From: Stella humosa
Lineage (GTDB): Bacteria > Pseudomonadota > Alphaproteobacteria > ATCC43930 > Allostellaceae
Reading direction: 5' to 3'
Assembly (NCBI RefSeq): GCF_006738645.1
Contig: NZ_AP019700.1
Span: forward strand, 4,942,001 to 5,006,000
Length of the DNA: 64,000 nt
In this document: one piece after another, positions 52,687 through 61,422 of the stretch
How the letters are laid out: every line of letters starts with the position of its first letter
How positions within the stretch are numbered: the stretch's first letter is position 1
Notes under the pieces: model-generated
The model's input: only the letters and a program-made list of their open reading frames with translations
Databases searched by the model: none
What the model was told of the DNA's origin: nothing
Made by a program: the position numbers and the translations under genes

Positions 52687-53628
52687 ATGCTCCGCTTCGT
52701 GGCCAAGCGGCTGATGCTGGCGATCCCGACGATGCTGCTGTCGGCGTCGGTCGTCTTCTTTCTGGCGCGCATCCTGCCGGGCGACCCGGCGCTGTCGATC
52801 CTGGGCGATGCGGCCAGCGAGCAGGCGCTGGTCGCGCTGCGGGCCAGGCTCGGCCTCGACCAGCCGCTGCTGACCCAGTATGTCGGTTTCCTCGGCGCGC
52901 TCCTGCGCTTCGACCTCGGCCGGTCGATGATCTCGGGCCACGCCATCACGGCCGAGGTGCTGGAGGTGCTGCCCTACACGATCGAGCTGACGGTGTTCGC
53001 CATCGGCTTCGGCGTGCTGCTGGGCGTGCCGGCCGGGATCGCGGCCGCGCTCGCCCGCAACCGGCTGCCCGACTACCTGTCGCGCTTCGGCTCGCTGATC
53101 GGCCTGTCCTGCCCGCCTTTCTTTCTGGCGATCTGCCTGCTGCTGGTCTTCGCCATCTACATCCCGCTTTTCCCCGTGATCAGCGCGCCCGACACCGCCA
53201 CCATCGGCGGCCGCATCGCGGCCCTGATCCTGCCCGGGGTAACGCTCGGCATCATTTTCCTGGCCTTCGTCGCGCGCTCCTCGCGCGCGGCCATGCTGGA
53301 GGTGCTGCCCGAGCAGTACATCCGCACCGCGCGGATGAAAGGCCTGTCGGAGAAGGCGGTCGTCTTCCGCCATGCCTGCCGCAACGCCCTGCTGCCGATC
53401 GTCACCGTGACCGGCCTCTATTTCGGCATCCTGATGGGCAATGCGGTGGTGACCGAGATCGTCTTCACCCGGCCTGGCCTGGGCAAGCTCATCATCGGCG
53501 CGCTCAATTCGCGCGACTACGTGATGCTGCAGGGGCTGACGATCGTCTACTGCTTCATCGTCGTCGTCGTGAACCTGGCGACCGACCTCGTCTATGGCCT
53601 GGTCGACCCGCGGGTGAAGGTGCGATGA
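52687..53628 (+). CDS. ABC transporter permease, DppB type
   Basis: A 313-residue membrane permease. The first helix and following loop (MLRFVAKRLMLAIPTMLLSASVVFFLARILPGDPA) and ARLGLDQPLLTQY are typical for DppB. The docking loop reads LPEQYIRTARMKGL, and the end has FTRPGLGKLIIGA. It lies 31 bases after the receptor gene, and its TGA overlaps the next ATG (ATGA). Confidence 0.94.
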   Translation: MLRFVAKRLMLAIPTMLLSASVVFFLARILPGDPALSILGDAASEQALVALRARLGLDQPLLTQYVGFLGALLRFDLGRSMISGHAITAEVLEVLPYTIELTVFAIGFGVLLGVPAGIAAALARNRLPDYLSRFGSLIGLSCPPFFLAICLLLVFAIYIPLFPVISAPDTATIGGRIAALILPGVTLGIIFLAFVARSSRAAMLEVLPEQYIRTARMKGLSEKAVVFRHACRNALLPIVTVTGLYFGILMGNAVVTEIVFTRPGLGKLIIGALNSRDYVMLQGLTIVYCFIVVVVNLATDLVYGLVDPRVKVR

Positions 53629-54467
53629 CCGCCCTTCGCGCCGCCATCGCCATGGTCGCCCCCAACCGGTCGGCCGGCTGGGCGTTCGTCACCCTGTTCG
53701 CGATCTGCCTGGCCGCCGTGGCGGCCCCGCTGGTCGCCCCCTACGCGCCGGCCGCCCAGGACCTGATGGAACGGCTGGAGCCGCCATCGGCCGCACACTG
53801 GTTCGGCACCGACAACTACGGCCGCGACATCCTCTCGCGCATCCTGTGGGGCGCGCGCATCTCGCTGCTGGTCGGCCTCGGCGCCACGCTGGTCGGCATG
53901 GTGATCGGTGGCGCGCTCGGCATTTGGGCCGGCTTCAAGGGCGGCATCGTCGACCTGCTGGTCGCGCGCGTCATCGACGTGCTGCTGTCCTTTCCCAGCC
54001 TGATCCTCTGCCTGCTGATCGTCTCTCTGGTGGGTCCGGGCGTGGTCGAGCTGATCGCCGCCATATCCGTGTCCCTGATCCCCAAGTTTGCCCGCGTCGC
54101 CCGCTCCTCGGCGATCGCCACCAGCCACCGGGAGTTCGTCGATGCCTGCCGCACCGTGGGCGGGTCGGACCTGCGCATCATGATCCGCCACATCACCCCC
54201 AACGTGGTGGGCGAGCTGGCGGTGATGGCCTCCCTGTGGACGGCCAACGCCGTGCTTATCGAGGCCTCGCTCAGCTTCCTCGGCCTTGGCGTCCGCCCGC
54301 CGACGCCGACGCTGGGCGGCATGATGCTGGAGGGGCTGAACCTGCTGCACGAGGCGCCCTGGCTGACGCTGTTCCCCGGCCTCGTCATCCTGGCCATGGT
54401 GCTGGTCCTCAACCTGGTCGGCGACAGCCTGCGCGATGCCGTCGACCCGCGCCTGCGCGAGGTCTGA
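53625..54467 (+). CDS. ABC transporter permease, DppC type
   Basis: A 280-residue permease with AHWFGTDNYGRDILSRILWGARISL after helix 1 (about 48-72). The docking loop reads HREFVDACRTVGGSDLRI, and ASLSFLGLGVRPPTPTLGGM near the C-terminus is the DppC signature. It forms the translocation pore with the preceding permease. Confidence 0.94.
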   Translation: MTALRAAIAMVAPNRSAGWAFVTLFAICLAAVAAPLVAPYAPAAQDLMERLEPPSAAHWFGTDNYGRDILSRILWGARISLLVGLGATLVGMVIGGALGIWAGFKGGIVDLLVARVIDVLLSFPSLILCLLIVSLVGPGVVELIAAISVSLIPKFARVARSSAIATSHREFVDACRTVGGSDLRIMIRHITPNVVGELAVMASLWTANAVLIEASLSFLGLGVRPPTPTLGGMMLEGLNLLHEAPWLTLFPGLVILAMVLVLNLVGDSLRDAVDPRLREV

Positions 54468-54469
54468 CG

Positions 54470-55471
54470 GTGCAGACGCCGATCGTCGATCCGCCGACCA
54501 CCGATCCATTGCTGCGCGTCGAGGGGCTGGGCGTGGCGGTGCGCCGCCGGCAGGGTGCCCTGCCGATCCTGGAGGACGTCACCTTCGATCTCGCGGGCGA
54601 CGAGACGCTGGCGATCGTCGGTGAATCCGGCAGCGGCAAGAGCATGCTGGCGCTGGCCATCACCCGCCTGCTGACGCCGCCCGACACCTATGCCGTGTCG
54701 GGGCGGGTCCGCTTCCAGGGCACCGACATCCTGCAACTGTCGGCCGAGGGCATGCGCCAGGTGCGCGGCCGCGGCATGGCCGTCGTCTTCCAGGAGGCGC
54801 TGAACGCACTCAACCCCGTCCTGACCGTCGGCCGCCAGATCGAGGAGACGGTGATGCGGCGCGACGGCGGCAACGCCGCGTCCGCCCGGCGGGAGGCGCT
54901 GCGCCTGCTGGACGAGGTGCGCATCCCGTCGCCGGCCCAGCGCCTGGGCGACTATCCGCACCAGCTGTCCGGCGGCATGCGCCAGCGGGTGATGATCGCG
55001 ATTGCGCTCGCCTGCCGCCCGGCACTCGTCATCGCCGACGAGCCGACCACCAGCCTCGACGTCACCATTCAGTCGCAGATCCTGGCCCTGCTGCGCGACG
55101 TGCGGCGCCAGAACGGCATGTCGATGATCTTCATCAGCCACAATCTGGGGGCGGTCGCGGCGGTGGCCGACCGGGTGGCGGTGCTCTATGCCGGCCATGT
55201 CATGGAACTGGCCCGGGTCGAGGACCTGTTCGCCCGGCCGCGCCACCCCTATACGCGCGCGCTGCTGGCGACGACGCCGCGCGTCGACCGGCCGGAGCGG
55301 CTGGCGGCCATCCCCGGCACCGTGCCGCGCTTCGATGCCCTGCCGCCCGGCTGCCGCTTCGCGCCGCGTTGCCCGCTGGCCAGCGCCGAATGCACCATGG
55401 CCGTGCCCGCGGTCCGGGCGCCGGCCGGCGAGCCGGGCCGGCTCGTCCGCTGCATCAAGCCACTCGCTTGA
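54470..55471 (+). CDS. ABC transporter ATP-binding protein, DppD type
   Basis: A 333-residue ATPase with Walker A GESGSGKS (51-58), signature [15 protein letters not shown], Walker [13 protein letters not shown] and H-loop SHNLGAV. The Cys-containing oligopeptide tail is [14 protein letters not shown]. It begins with GTG 54470, three bases after the permease stop, with GAGG upstream; no ATG is available in frame near the domain start. The open frame to 53846 is a permease shadow. Confidence 0.93.
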   Translation: MQTPIVDPPTTDPLLRVEGLGVAVRRRQGALPILEDVTFDLAGDETLAIVGESGSGKSMLALAITRLLTPPDTYAVSGRVRFQGTDILQLSAEGMRQVRGRGMAVVFQEALNALNPVLTVGRQIEETVMRRDGGNAASARREALRLLDEVRIPSPAQRLGDYPHQLSGGMRQRVMIAIALACRPALVIADEPTTSLDVTIQSQILALLRDVRRQNGMSMIFISHNLGAVAAVADRVAVLYAGHVMELARVEDLFARPRHPYTRALLATTPRVDRPERLAAIPGTVPRFDALPPGCRFAPRCPLASAECTMAVPAVRAPAGEPGRLVRCIKPLA

Positions 55472-55481
55472 GGATGCCCGC

Positions 55482-56495
55482 ATGAGCACCACGCCGATGC
55501 GGCCGATCCTGGAAGTCGACGGGCTGCGCAAGCATTTCCCGATCGCGGGCGGCTTCGGGTCGGGTCCGCGCAAGGCCGTGCGCGCGATCGACCGCGTCAG
55601 CTTCACCGTGGCCGAGGGCGAGAGCTTCGGCCTGGTCGGCGAATCCGGCTGCGGCAAGTCAACCGTGGCGCGTTGCATCGTCGGCCTGGTGACGCCGGAC
55701 GAGGGCCGGATCGTCGTCGATGGCGAGGCGATCGCCGCGCGCAAGGGCGAGCGCGGGCGCCGCCTGCACCGCAGCGTGCAGATGGTCTTCCAGGATCCCT
55801 TCTCCTCGCTCAACCCGCGCCTCGTCATCGGCACGACCCTGGCCGAGCCGCTGGCGATCGCCGGCGGCCTGTCGCGCGCCCAGATCCGCGCCCGGGTCGG
55901 CGAGCTGCTGGGGGAGGTCGGCCTGCCGGCCGACGCCGCGGCCAAGTTCCCGCACGAGTTCAGCGGCGGCCAGCGCCAGCGTATCTCGATCGCCCGCGCG
56001 CTCGCCCTGAAGCCGCCCTTGATCGTGGCCGACGAGCCGGTGTCGGCGCTGGACGTGTCGGTGCAGGCGCAGATCCTGCTGCTGCTCGACGGCCTGCGCA
56101 CCAGCCGCAACCTGGGCCTGCTGTTCATTTCCCACGACCTCGCCGTGGTGCGGAACTTCTGCCAGCGCGTGGCGGTCATGTATCTCGGCCGCATCGTCGA
56201 GGAAGGGCCGGTCGAGCGCGTATTCGCCCGGCCGATGCACCCCTACACCCTGGCGCTGCGCGACAGCTCACTGCCGCCCGATCCGGCCGCCCGCGACCGC
56301 CTGGCCCGCATCGAGGGCGAGATGCCGTCTGCCATCGACCCGCCCACCGGCTGCCATTTCCATCCGCGCTGCCCGCGGCGGATGCCCATCTGCGCGGTGG
56401 AGGCGCCAGCCTGGACGGCGCTCGATCCGGGCGGCGTGGCCTGCCACCTCCATCCGCCCACACCCGTATCGCCCGCGACCAACCGAGGGATCTGA
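55482..56495 (+). CDS. ABC transporter ATP-binding protein, DppF type
   Basis: A 337-residue ATPase with Walker [10 protein letters not shown] (53-61), FQDPFSSLNPR Q-loop, signature FSGGQRQRISIARA, Walker B LIVADEPVSALD and H-loop SHDLAVVRN. The C-terminal GCHFHPRCPRRMPIC is the DppF tail. GAGGATGCCCGC precedes the ATG. It completes the DppABCDF-like set that begins at 51081. Confidence 0.94.
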   Translation: MSTTPMRPILEVDGLRKHFPIAGGFGSGPRKAVRAIDRVSFTVAEGESFGLVGESGCGKSTVARCIVGLVTPDEGRIVVDGEAIAARKGERGRRLHRSVQMVFQDPFSSLNPRLVIGTTLAEPLAIAGGLSRAQIRARVGELLGEVGLPADAAAKFPHEFSGGQRQRISIARALALKPPLIVADEPVSALDVSVQAQILLLLDGLRTSRNLGLLFISHDLAVVRNFCQRVAVMYLGRIVEEGPVERVFARPMHPYTLALRDSSLPPDPAARDRLARIEGEMPSAIDPPTGCHFHPRCPRRMPICAVEAPAWTALDPGGVACHLHPPTPVSPATNRGI

Positions 56496-56496
56496 G

Positions 56497-57816
56497 ATGT
56501 ACCCCGATCCAAGCTCCCGCTCCGCCGGCCTCTTCGATCGCGCCTGCGCCGTCATGCCGGGCGGCAACACGCGCCTGGCCGTCTACCAGGCGCCGTTCCC
56601 GATCTTCATCGCGTCCGCCGCGGGCTGCCGGGTGACGGACGTGGACGGGGTAGAGCGGCTCGACTTCATCAACAACCAGTCGGCGCTGGTGCACGGCCAC
56701 TGCTTCCCGCCGGTGGTGGCCGCCGTGACCGCCCAGGTCGGGCGCGGCTCCTGTTTCTCGGGCCCGACCGACACGGAAGTGGAACTGGCGGAGGCCCTGC
56801 AGGCCCGCGTTCCCGGCCTCGAGCGCATGCGCTTCACCAATTCCGGCACCGAGGCGGTGATGCTGGCGGTCAAGGCCGCGCGCGCCTTCACCGGCCGCTA
56901 CAAGATCGCCAAGTGCGAGGGCGCCTATCACGGTTCCTACGATTTCGTGGAGGCCAGCCGCGGCAGCACGCCCGCCAACTGGGGCGACGCCAAGGTGCCG
57001 GCCCGCGTCCCCTACTCCAAGGGCACGCCGCCCGCCGTCGGCGACCTGACGGTGGTCATGCCCTACAACGATGTCGCGGCCGCGGCCGCCATCCTGGAGG
57101 CGGAGGCGGGCGAGCTGGCCGCCGTCATCGTCGAGCCGATCGCCAACCGCCCCGGCATGATCCCGGCCACGCCGGAATTCCTGGCCTATCTGCGCGAATT
57201 CACCCAGCGCACCGGCATCCCGCTGATCTTCGACGAGATCATCTCGTTCCGCGTCGGCTTCGCCGGCGCCCAGGCCGGCTACGGCATCGTCCCCGACATG
57301 ACGACGCTGGGCAAACTGATCGGCGGCGGCTTCCCGGTGGGCGCGGTCGCCGGTCGCACCGACATCATGGGCGTGTTCGACCAGCGCCGGGGCAGCCCGG
57401 CCGTGCCGCACACCGGCACCTTCAACGCCAACCCGGTGTCCATGGTGGCCGGCATCGAGACGCTGAAGGCGTTCGACGAAGCGGCCGTCGCCCGGATCAA
57501 CCGCCGCGGCGACGAAGTGCGGCGCACGATCGACGGCATCTTCGCCAAGGCCGGCATCGAGGGCCAGGCGTCCGGTGCCGGCTCGCTGTTCCGCATCCAC
57601 TTCACCGCCCGGCCACTGACCGACTATCGCTCGGCCTATCCCACGGCCGCCGGCCAGTCGGCGGTGGCGGCCCTGCATCGCGCGCTGCTGAACCAGGACG
57701 TGATGGTGTCGGCCAATTGCAGCGGCAACATCTCGACGGTGGTGGGCGACCTGGAGATCGAGCAGTTGCTGGGCGCCGTCACCCGCGCCCTGGCCGAGAT
57801 CCGGGTGCCCGCCTGA
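56497..57816 (+). CDS. Class III aminotransferase, glutamate-1-semialdehyde aminomutase-like
   Basis: A 439-residue fold-type I PLP enzyme. NSGTEAVMLAVKAARAFTGR (115-134), AYHGSYD, the PLP-ring Asp246 (LIFDEIIS) and the Schiff-base Lys273 (TTLGKLIGGGFPVGA) are all present. It resembles GSA aminomutase (HemL), but HemL-like aminotransferases are common in catabolic operons and the context favours that. The ATG lies one base after the ATPase stop, so it belongs to the ABC operon. Together with the IlvE-like enzyme it brackets the transporter. Substrate unknown. Confidence 0.88.
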   Translation: MYPDPSSRSAGLFDRACAVMPGGNTRLAVYQAPFPIFIASAAGCRVTDVDGVERLDFINNQSALVHGHCFPPVVAAVTAQVGRGSCFSGPTDTEVELAEALQARVPGLERMRFTNSGTEAVMLAVKAARAFTGRYKIAKCEGAYHGSYDFVEASRGSTPANWGDAKVPARVPYSKGTPPAVGDLTVVMPYNDVAAAAAILEAEAGELAAVIVEPIANRPGMIPATPEFLAYLREFTQRTGIPLIFDEIISFRVGFAGAQAGYGIVPDMTTLGKLIGGGFPVGAVAGRTDIMGVFDQRRGSPAVPHTGTFNANPVSMVAGIETLKAFDEAAVARINRRGDEVRRTIDGIFAKAGIEGQASGAGSLFRIHFTARPLTDYRSAYPTAAGQSAVAALHRALLNQDVMVSANCSGNISTVVGDLEIEQLLGAVTRALAEIRVPA

Positions 57817-58196
57817 CCCGGGCGGCCGCGGTCGCGGTCCGGATCGCGCTGTCCCTGCTGGCGCTGGGTGCCGCCACGGCCGCCGCCGACCACCTGTCGC
57901 TGGCGGTCTTCGGTCTGCCGCACCCGTCCGAGACACTGCCGCTGCTGTTTGCCACATCGCTGATCGTGCCGATCTGGCGATCGGGCGGCAGGGCCGGCCG
58001 GGTGCTGGCGGGCCTCGCGGGCTTGGCCGGCGGCCTGTCGGTCTGGTCGTGCGCCTTCCTGGTCGCGATCGACGATCCCACCATGCACTCCACGGTGGTG
58101 GGGTCGATCCGGGCCTGCGCGGTGCTGGCGAGCCTGGTCCTGTGCCTGATCGTGTCGCGGCGAGATCAGTCGAGCCGCCGCACCATCGCGTCGTAG
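57813..58196 (+). CDS. Possible small membrane protein
   Basis: The frame from 57813 encodes about 127 residues with four hydrophobic segments (near 9-30, 42-55, 65-87 and 100-117) and a charged C-terminus, unlike the Arg/Pro-rich shadow frames elsewhere. I do not recognise a family. No ATG, GTG or TTG lies near the first helix. The only candidate is CTG 57813, in a CTGA overlap with the aminotransferase stop; otherwise GTG 57966 would remove half the protein. It overlaps the convergent NicX-like gene by 31 bases. If not a gene, 57817-58165 is simply empty intergenic DNA. Confidence 0.42.
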   Translation: MTRAAAVAVRIALSLLALGAATAAADHLSLAVFGLPHPSETLPLLFATSLIVPIWRSGGRAGRVLAGLAGLAGGLSVWSCAFLVAIDDPTMHSTVVGSIRACAVLASLVLCLIVSRRDQSSRRTIAS

Positions 58197-59203
58197 AGCG
58201 CCTTCAGTTCCGGCGGCCCGGTCAGCCGCCCGGCCTCGGCCACCGGACGGCCGCCGATCCACAGGGACTGGTCGAGTGCCACGCCGTCCGGGTGGTTTTC
58301 GCCGCCGCCCGGCTCCCACCAGGGCAAGCCCATGCCGACCGCGTTCGAGCCCGGCACGCGGATGTCCTCGATGAAATGGCGGCCGGTGAGGCGGGCCGCC
58401 GGGTGGAAGCCGAAGGTCAGGTGGATGCAGCGGCCGAAATCCCCCTGCCCGCCGCTGGCCCGGCGCAGCGCGCGTTCCAGGCTGGGCCGATCCTCGGCCG
58501 CGCCGCCCTCGACCGCCTGGATGCGCCCGTCGACGGTGACGGTGATCGGCCGGCGCAGGATGCGGTGGTCCTCGTCGAACAAGGCCTGCAGGACGACCCG
58601 CCCGCGCACGCTGTCCTGCACGGGGTAGAAGCTCTGCGTGCCGGGCACGGTATGGAGGCCGGGCGTACGCGCGACGCGCTCGCGCACCAGCTTCGGCTGG
58701 TCGAGCGTGCAGGAGAGGTCGGTGCCAAGCGGGCAGGTGACGCGCAGCGTCTCGCCCGCCGCCGCCGTGGCGAAGGCCGCGAAGGCGAGGTTGAAATCCA
58801 TCAGGGCCGCGAAATCCACGCAGCCATAGAGCCGCTCGAAGCTGTCGGCGCCGGCGGTCGCGAGCAGCAGGTAGCGACAGCGGTTGCCGGCAATCGCGGC
58901 CGAGGTCGCGGCCGATCCGGCGTGATAGGGGAAGCAGAGGTCGAACCAGACGTCCGAGGCGACGGCCGCCGCCTTCAGGCTGTCCGAGACATAGGGATCG
59001 GAGAGCCCACCCTGGAACGGCAGCTGCGGGGCCAGCGCCACCAGCGGCCGGGCGCCCGCCCGCACGACGGCCCCGGCAATGGCGTCCAGCAACGCGGGCT
59101 CGGTCGCCGTGTCGCCGGTGATCAGCACGCTTTCGCCGGGGGCGACGTCGAACTGCGCCTGGACCAGGGTATCGGCGGCGCGCAGCAGGCGGGCGGGGGT
59201 CAT
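58166..59203 (-). CDS. M29 aminopeptidase-fold protein, 2,5-dihydroxypyridine dioxygenase (NicX)-like
   Basis: 345 residues. The fold family contains M29 aminopeptidases and NicX, an iron-dependent ring-cleaving enzyme of nicotinate breakdown. The C-terminal region has GFHPAARLTGRHFIEDIRV and ENHPDGVALDQSLWIGG. His267, His304 and Asp306 align in spacing with the NicX iron ligands reported for Pseudomonas putida (two His and one Asp in an HxD pair). It could open an activated ring, or hydrolyse a peptide; the oxygenase neighbours favour ring cleavage. ATG 59203 is used; GTG 59212 forms a GTGA overlap with the reductase stop and is a real alternative. Confidence 0.78.
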   Translation of the reverse strand: MTPARLLRAADTLVQAQFDVAPGESVLITGDTATEPALLDAIAGAVVRAGARPLVALAPQLPFQGGLSDPYVSDSLKAAAVASDVWFDLCFPYHAGSAATSAAIAGNRCRYLLLATAGADSFERLYGCVDFAALMDFNLAFAAFATAAAGETLRVTCPLGTDLSCTLDQPKLVRERVARTPGLHTVPGTQSFYPVQDSVRGRVVLQALFDEDHRILRRPITVTVDGRIQAVEGGAAEDRPSLERALRRASGGQGDFGRCIHLTFGFHPAARLTGRHFIEDIRVPGSNAVGMGLPWWEPGGGENHPDGVALDQSLWIGGRPVAEAGRLTGPPELKALYDAMVRRLD

Positions 59204-59208
59204 GGCGC

Positions 59209-60165
59209 TCACAGGGCCAGGGTCAGTTCCGGCCCGCGGGCGCGCGAGACGCACACGGTCATGATGTCGCCCGCCCCGCGCGCCTGCTCGCTGAGGAAAT
59301 GGTCGCGGTGGTCCGGCTCGCCCGCCAGCACCTCGGTCACGCACATGCCGCACACCCCTTCCATGCAGGAGCAGTCGACCTCCACCCCGTTCTCCAGCAG
59401 CACCGACAGGATGCTGCGTCCGGCCGGCACCGCCAGCGTACGGCCGCTGAGGCCAAGTCGCACGGTGAGGTCGCGGTCTGTACCCGCATCCGCCTCGCCG
59501 GCCGAGAAATACTCGAAATGGAGGGCGTCGGCGCCCAGCGCCAGCAGCCCGGCCGTCCGCGCCGCATCCATGAAGGGAGCCGGGCCGCAGATATAGGCGT
59601 GCGTGCCGGACGCGGCCGCCCTGCCCAGGATCGCCGCCAACCGTGCCGGCACGGCCGCGCCGTCGAGCCCGAAATGGCCGGATGCGCGGCCGGCGAACTC
59701 GCCCGATTGCAGCGTGTCCGCGAACGCCGCCGCCTCGGCCGAGCGGGCGAAGTGATGAAGTTCGAAGGGGTGCCCCCGGGCCATTGCATGGCGCGCCATG
59801 CCGAGCAGCGGCGTCACCCCGATACCGCCCGCCAGCAGCAGGAGGGGGCCGGCGCGCCAGTCGACCGGGAACCCGTCGACCGGCAGCGAGGCCAGCACGG
59901 TGTCGCCCGGGGTCAGCCGGTGCATGGCGGCCGACCCGCCGCGCGACGCCGGCTCCAGCTTGACCGCGATGCGATAGGCTTCGGCATCGTCCGGCCCGTT
60001 CATCAGCGAATACTGCCGCACCGGACCATCGCCGACCCGGACGCGGATATGGGCGCCGGCCGGGGCCGGCGGCAGCGAGCGGCCGGCGGGATGCGCGAGG
60101 TCGATCGCCAGGATGTCGGCGGTCTCGCGGCGGACGGCGGCGACGGCCAGCGGCAGACGCGGCAT
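59209..60165 (-). CDS. Phthalate dioxygenase reductase-type oxidoreductase (PDR/VanB family)
   Basis: 318 residues in the PDR order. A flavin-binding beta-barrel (RQYSLMNGP, 50-58) is followed by the NAD domain (LLLLAGGIGVTPLLGM, 108-123; YICGPAPFMD). A C-terminal plant-type [2Fe-2S] ferredoxin domain has ligands Cys267, Cys272, Cys275 and Cys305. It moves electrons from NAD(P)H through flavin to the Rieske oxygenase encoded one base upstream. The extension of the frame to 60255 overlaps the oxygenase gene and is not coding. Confidence 0.92.
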   Translation of the reverse strand: MPRLPLAVAAVRRETADILAIDLAHPAGRSLPPAPAGAHIRVRVGDGPVRQYSLMNGPDDAEAYRIAVKLEPASRGGSAAMHRLTPGDTVLASLPVDGFPVDWRAGPLLLLAGGIGVTPLLGMARHAMARGHPFELHHFARSAEAAAFADTLQSGEFAGRASGHFGLDGAAVPARLAAILGRAAASGTHAYICGPAPFMDAARTAGLLALGADALHFEYFSAGEADAGTDRDLTVRLGLSGRTLAVPAGRSILSVLLENGVEVDCSCMEGVCGMCVTEVLAGEPDHRDHFLSEQARGAGDIMTVCVSRARGPELTLAL

Positions 60166-60166
60166 G

Positions 60167-61303
60167 TCAGGCGCCGGGCCCGAACATGCGGTCGAGATAG
60201 GCGTTGAGGAAATGGTGGATCGGCTTCTCCATGATCGACATGCGGCCCGGCGCATAGATCGGCGAGGACATGGCGAGTTGCATGGATTCGATCATGCTTC
60301 GGTCCTCCTCGTAGATGACCTTCTGGTACTGCCGGTAGACGTCGACCTTCGCCTCGAAGTCCGGGTCGGCGAAGAATTCCTCGGGGAACAGCAGGTAGAT
60401 CATCACCTCGCAGGCATCCGGGCCCAGCGGCCAGGCCGTCATCAGCTTCACGCAGTCGACGCGGCCGAAGAGCGTCAGATTGGGCGGCAGCAGGCCGGTA
60501 CAGGCGAAGCTGTTCGGCCGGTCATCCAGCCAGGGCGCCTTGGCGAAACGGGTCTGGCCATCGGGCGTCGAGGGCGCGGCGTCGTAGCGGATCATGATGC
60601 CGCCGCCCGGCTTCAGCGACACGTTCTCCGGCGTCCAGCTGAAGCGCGCACCGAAGGATTTCGCGTGCAGCACGCCCACATGGTAGAAATCCATGAGGTT
60701 CTCGTGGAAGAATTTCCAGTTGCATTGCAGCCGGATGCGGCTGAGGTCGGCGACGCGGCAGCGCTCGGTGTGCAGGATCGCGAAGTCCGCCTCGAACTCG
60801 GCCATCGCCTGCTCGAAGTCGCGCGGCTCGGGGTGGAAGCAGACGAAGACGTTGCCCCGCCAGGTCTCGAGCGCGATCCGCGGCAGCCGGCACTGGGCCG
60901 GGTCGAACGCCTCAGAATCCTTCATGTAGGCGGCACCGGTCAACTGGCCGGTCAGGTCGTAGGTCCAGCCGTGATAGGGGCACTTGAACATCCGCGCGTT
61001 GCCCGCACCCTGGGCCACCTCGACGCCGCGATGGGCGCACATGTTGTAGAAGGCGTTCAACTCTCCGCGCTTGTCGCGGGCGACGATGAAGGGCCGGTCG
61101 GCCAGTCGCCGCGCCTCGTAGTCGCCGGGGTTGGGGAACTGCTCCTCGCGGCCGACGAACAGCCACTCGCGGCCGAAATACTCCACCATCTCGCGGCGGT
61201 AGATCTCGGGCGAGGCATAGATCTCGCCGGGGACGTGGCGAGCCCGCAGCAGGTCCGAGCGGGTGGCGGCCAGTTGGGGCGTGACGCTGGTGGCACCGTC
61301 CAT
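60167..61303 (-). CDS. Rieske non-heme iron oxygenase, catalytic (alpha) subunit
   Basis: A 378-residue oxygenase. The Rieske [2Fe-2S] motif is Cys89-x-His91 (MCAHRG) and Cys108-x2-His111 (CPYHGW). The mononuclear iron site is in ENLMDFYHVGVLHAKSFG, with Asp205 as the inter-subunit bridge and His208 and His213 as ligands; the distal acidic ligand is likely in YEEDRSMIES near the C-terminus. It hydroxylates or dealkylates an aromatic or N-heterocyclic substrate. No beta subunit is encoded, consistent with the alpha-only types. GAGGGAGATCGGCA precedes the ATG. It is the first gene of a three-gene operon divergent from a TetR regulator. Confidence 0.93.
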   Translation of the reverse strand: MDGATSVTPQLAATRSDLLRARHVPGEIYASPEIYRREMVEYFGREWLFVGREEQFPNPGDYEARRLADRPFIVARDKRGELNAFYNMCAHRGVEVAQGAGNARMFKCPYHGWTYDLTGQLTGAAYMKDSEAFDPAQCRLPRIALETWRGNVFVCFHPEPRDFEQAMAEFEADFAILHTERCRVADLSRIRLQCNWKFFHENLMDFYHVGVLHAKSFGARFSWTPENVSLKPGGGIMIRYDAAPSTPDGQTRFAKAPWLDDRPNSFACTGLLPPNLTLFGRVDCVKLMTAWPLGPDACEVMIYLLFPEEFFADPDFEAKVDVYRQYQKVIYEEDRSMIESMQLAMSSPIYAPGRMSIMEKPIHHFLNAYLDRMFGPGA

Positions 61304-61422
61304 TGCCGATCTCCCTCACCACTCTATACGACCGTATTAAGCTACGATCGGGCGCGCGACGGCGCAATGGCCTTCCGCAGCCGCGGGCGCTATCAAGCCG
61401 GCCGGAGGAGATCGCACCCGCC
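61304..61422. promoter_or_regulatory. Divergent promoter with TetR-type palindrome
   Basis: 119 bases between the oxygenase and TetR genes. ATACG (61326-61330) and CGTAT (61333-61337) form a perfect inverted repeat around AC, 23 bases upstream of the oxygenase ATG, where a bound repressor would block that promoter. GGAGGAG at 61404-61410 is a strong ribosome site for the rightward TetR gene. Confidence 0.55.

Noticed and set aside
56497-57816. Naming the class III aminotransferase hemL.
   Set aside because: Motifs fit the superfamily, but placement in an uptake operon and the absence of other haem genes make a catabolic transaminase at least as likely.
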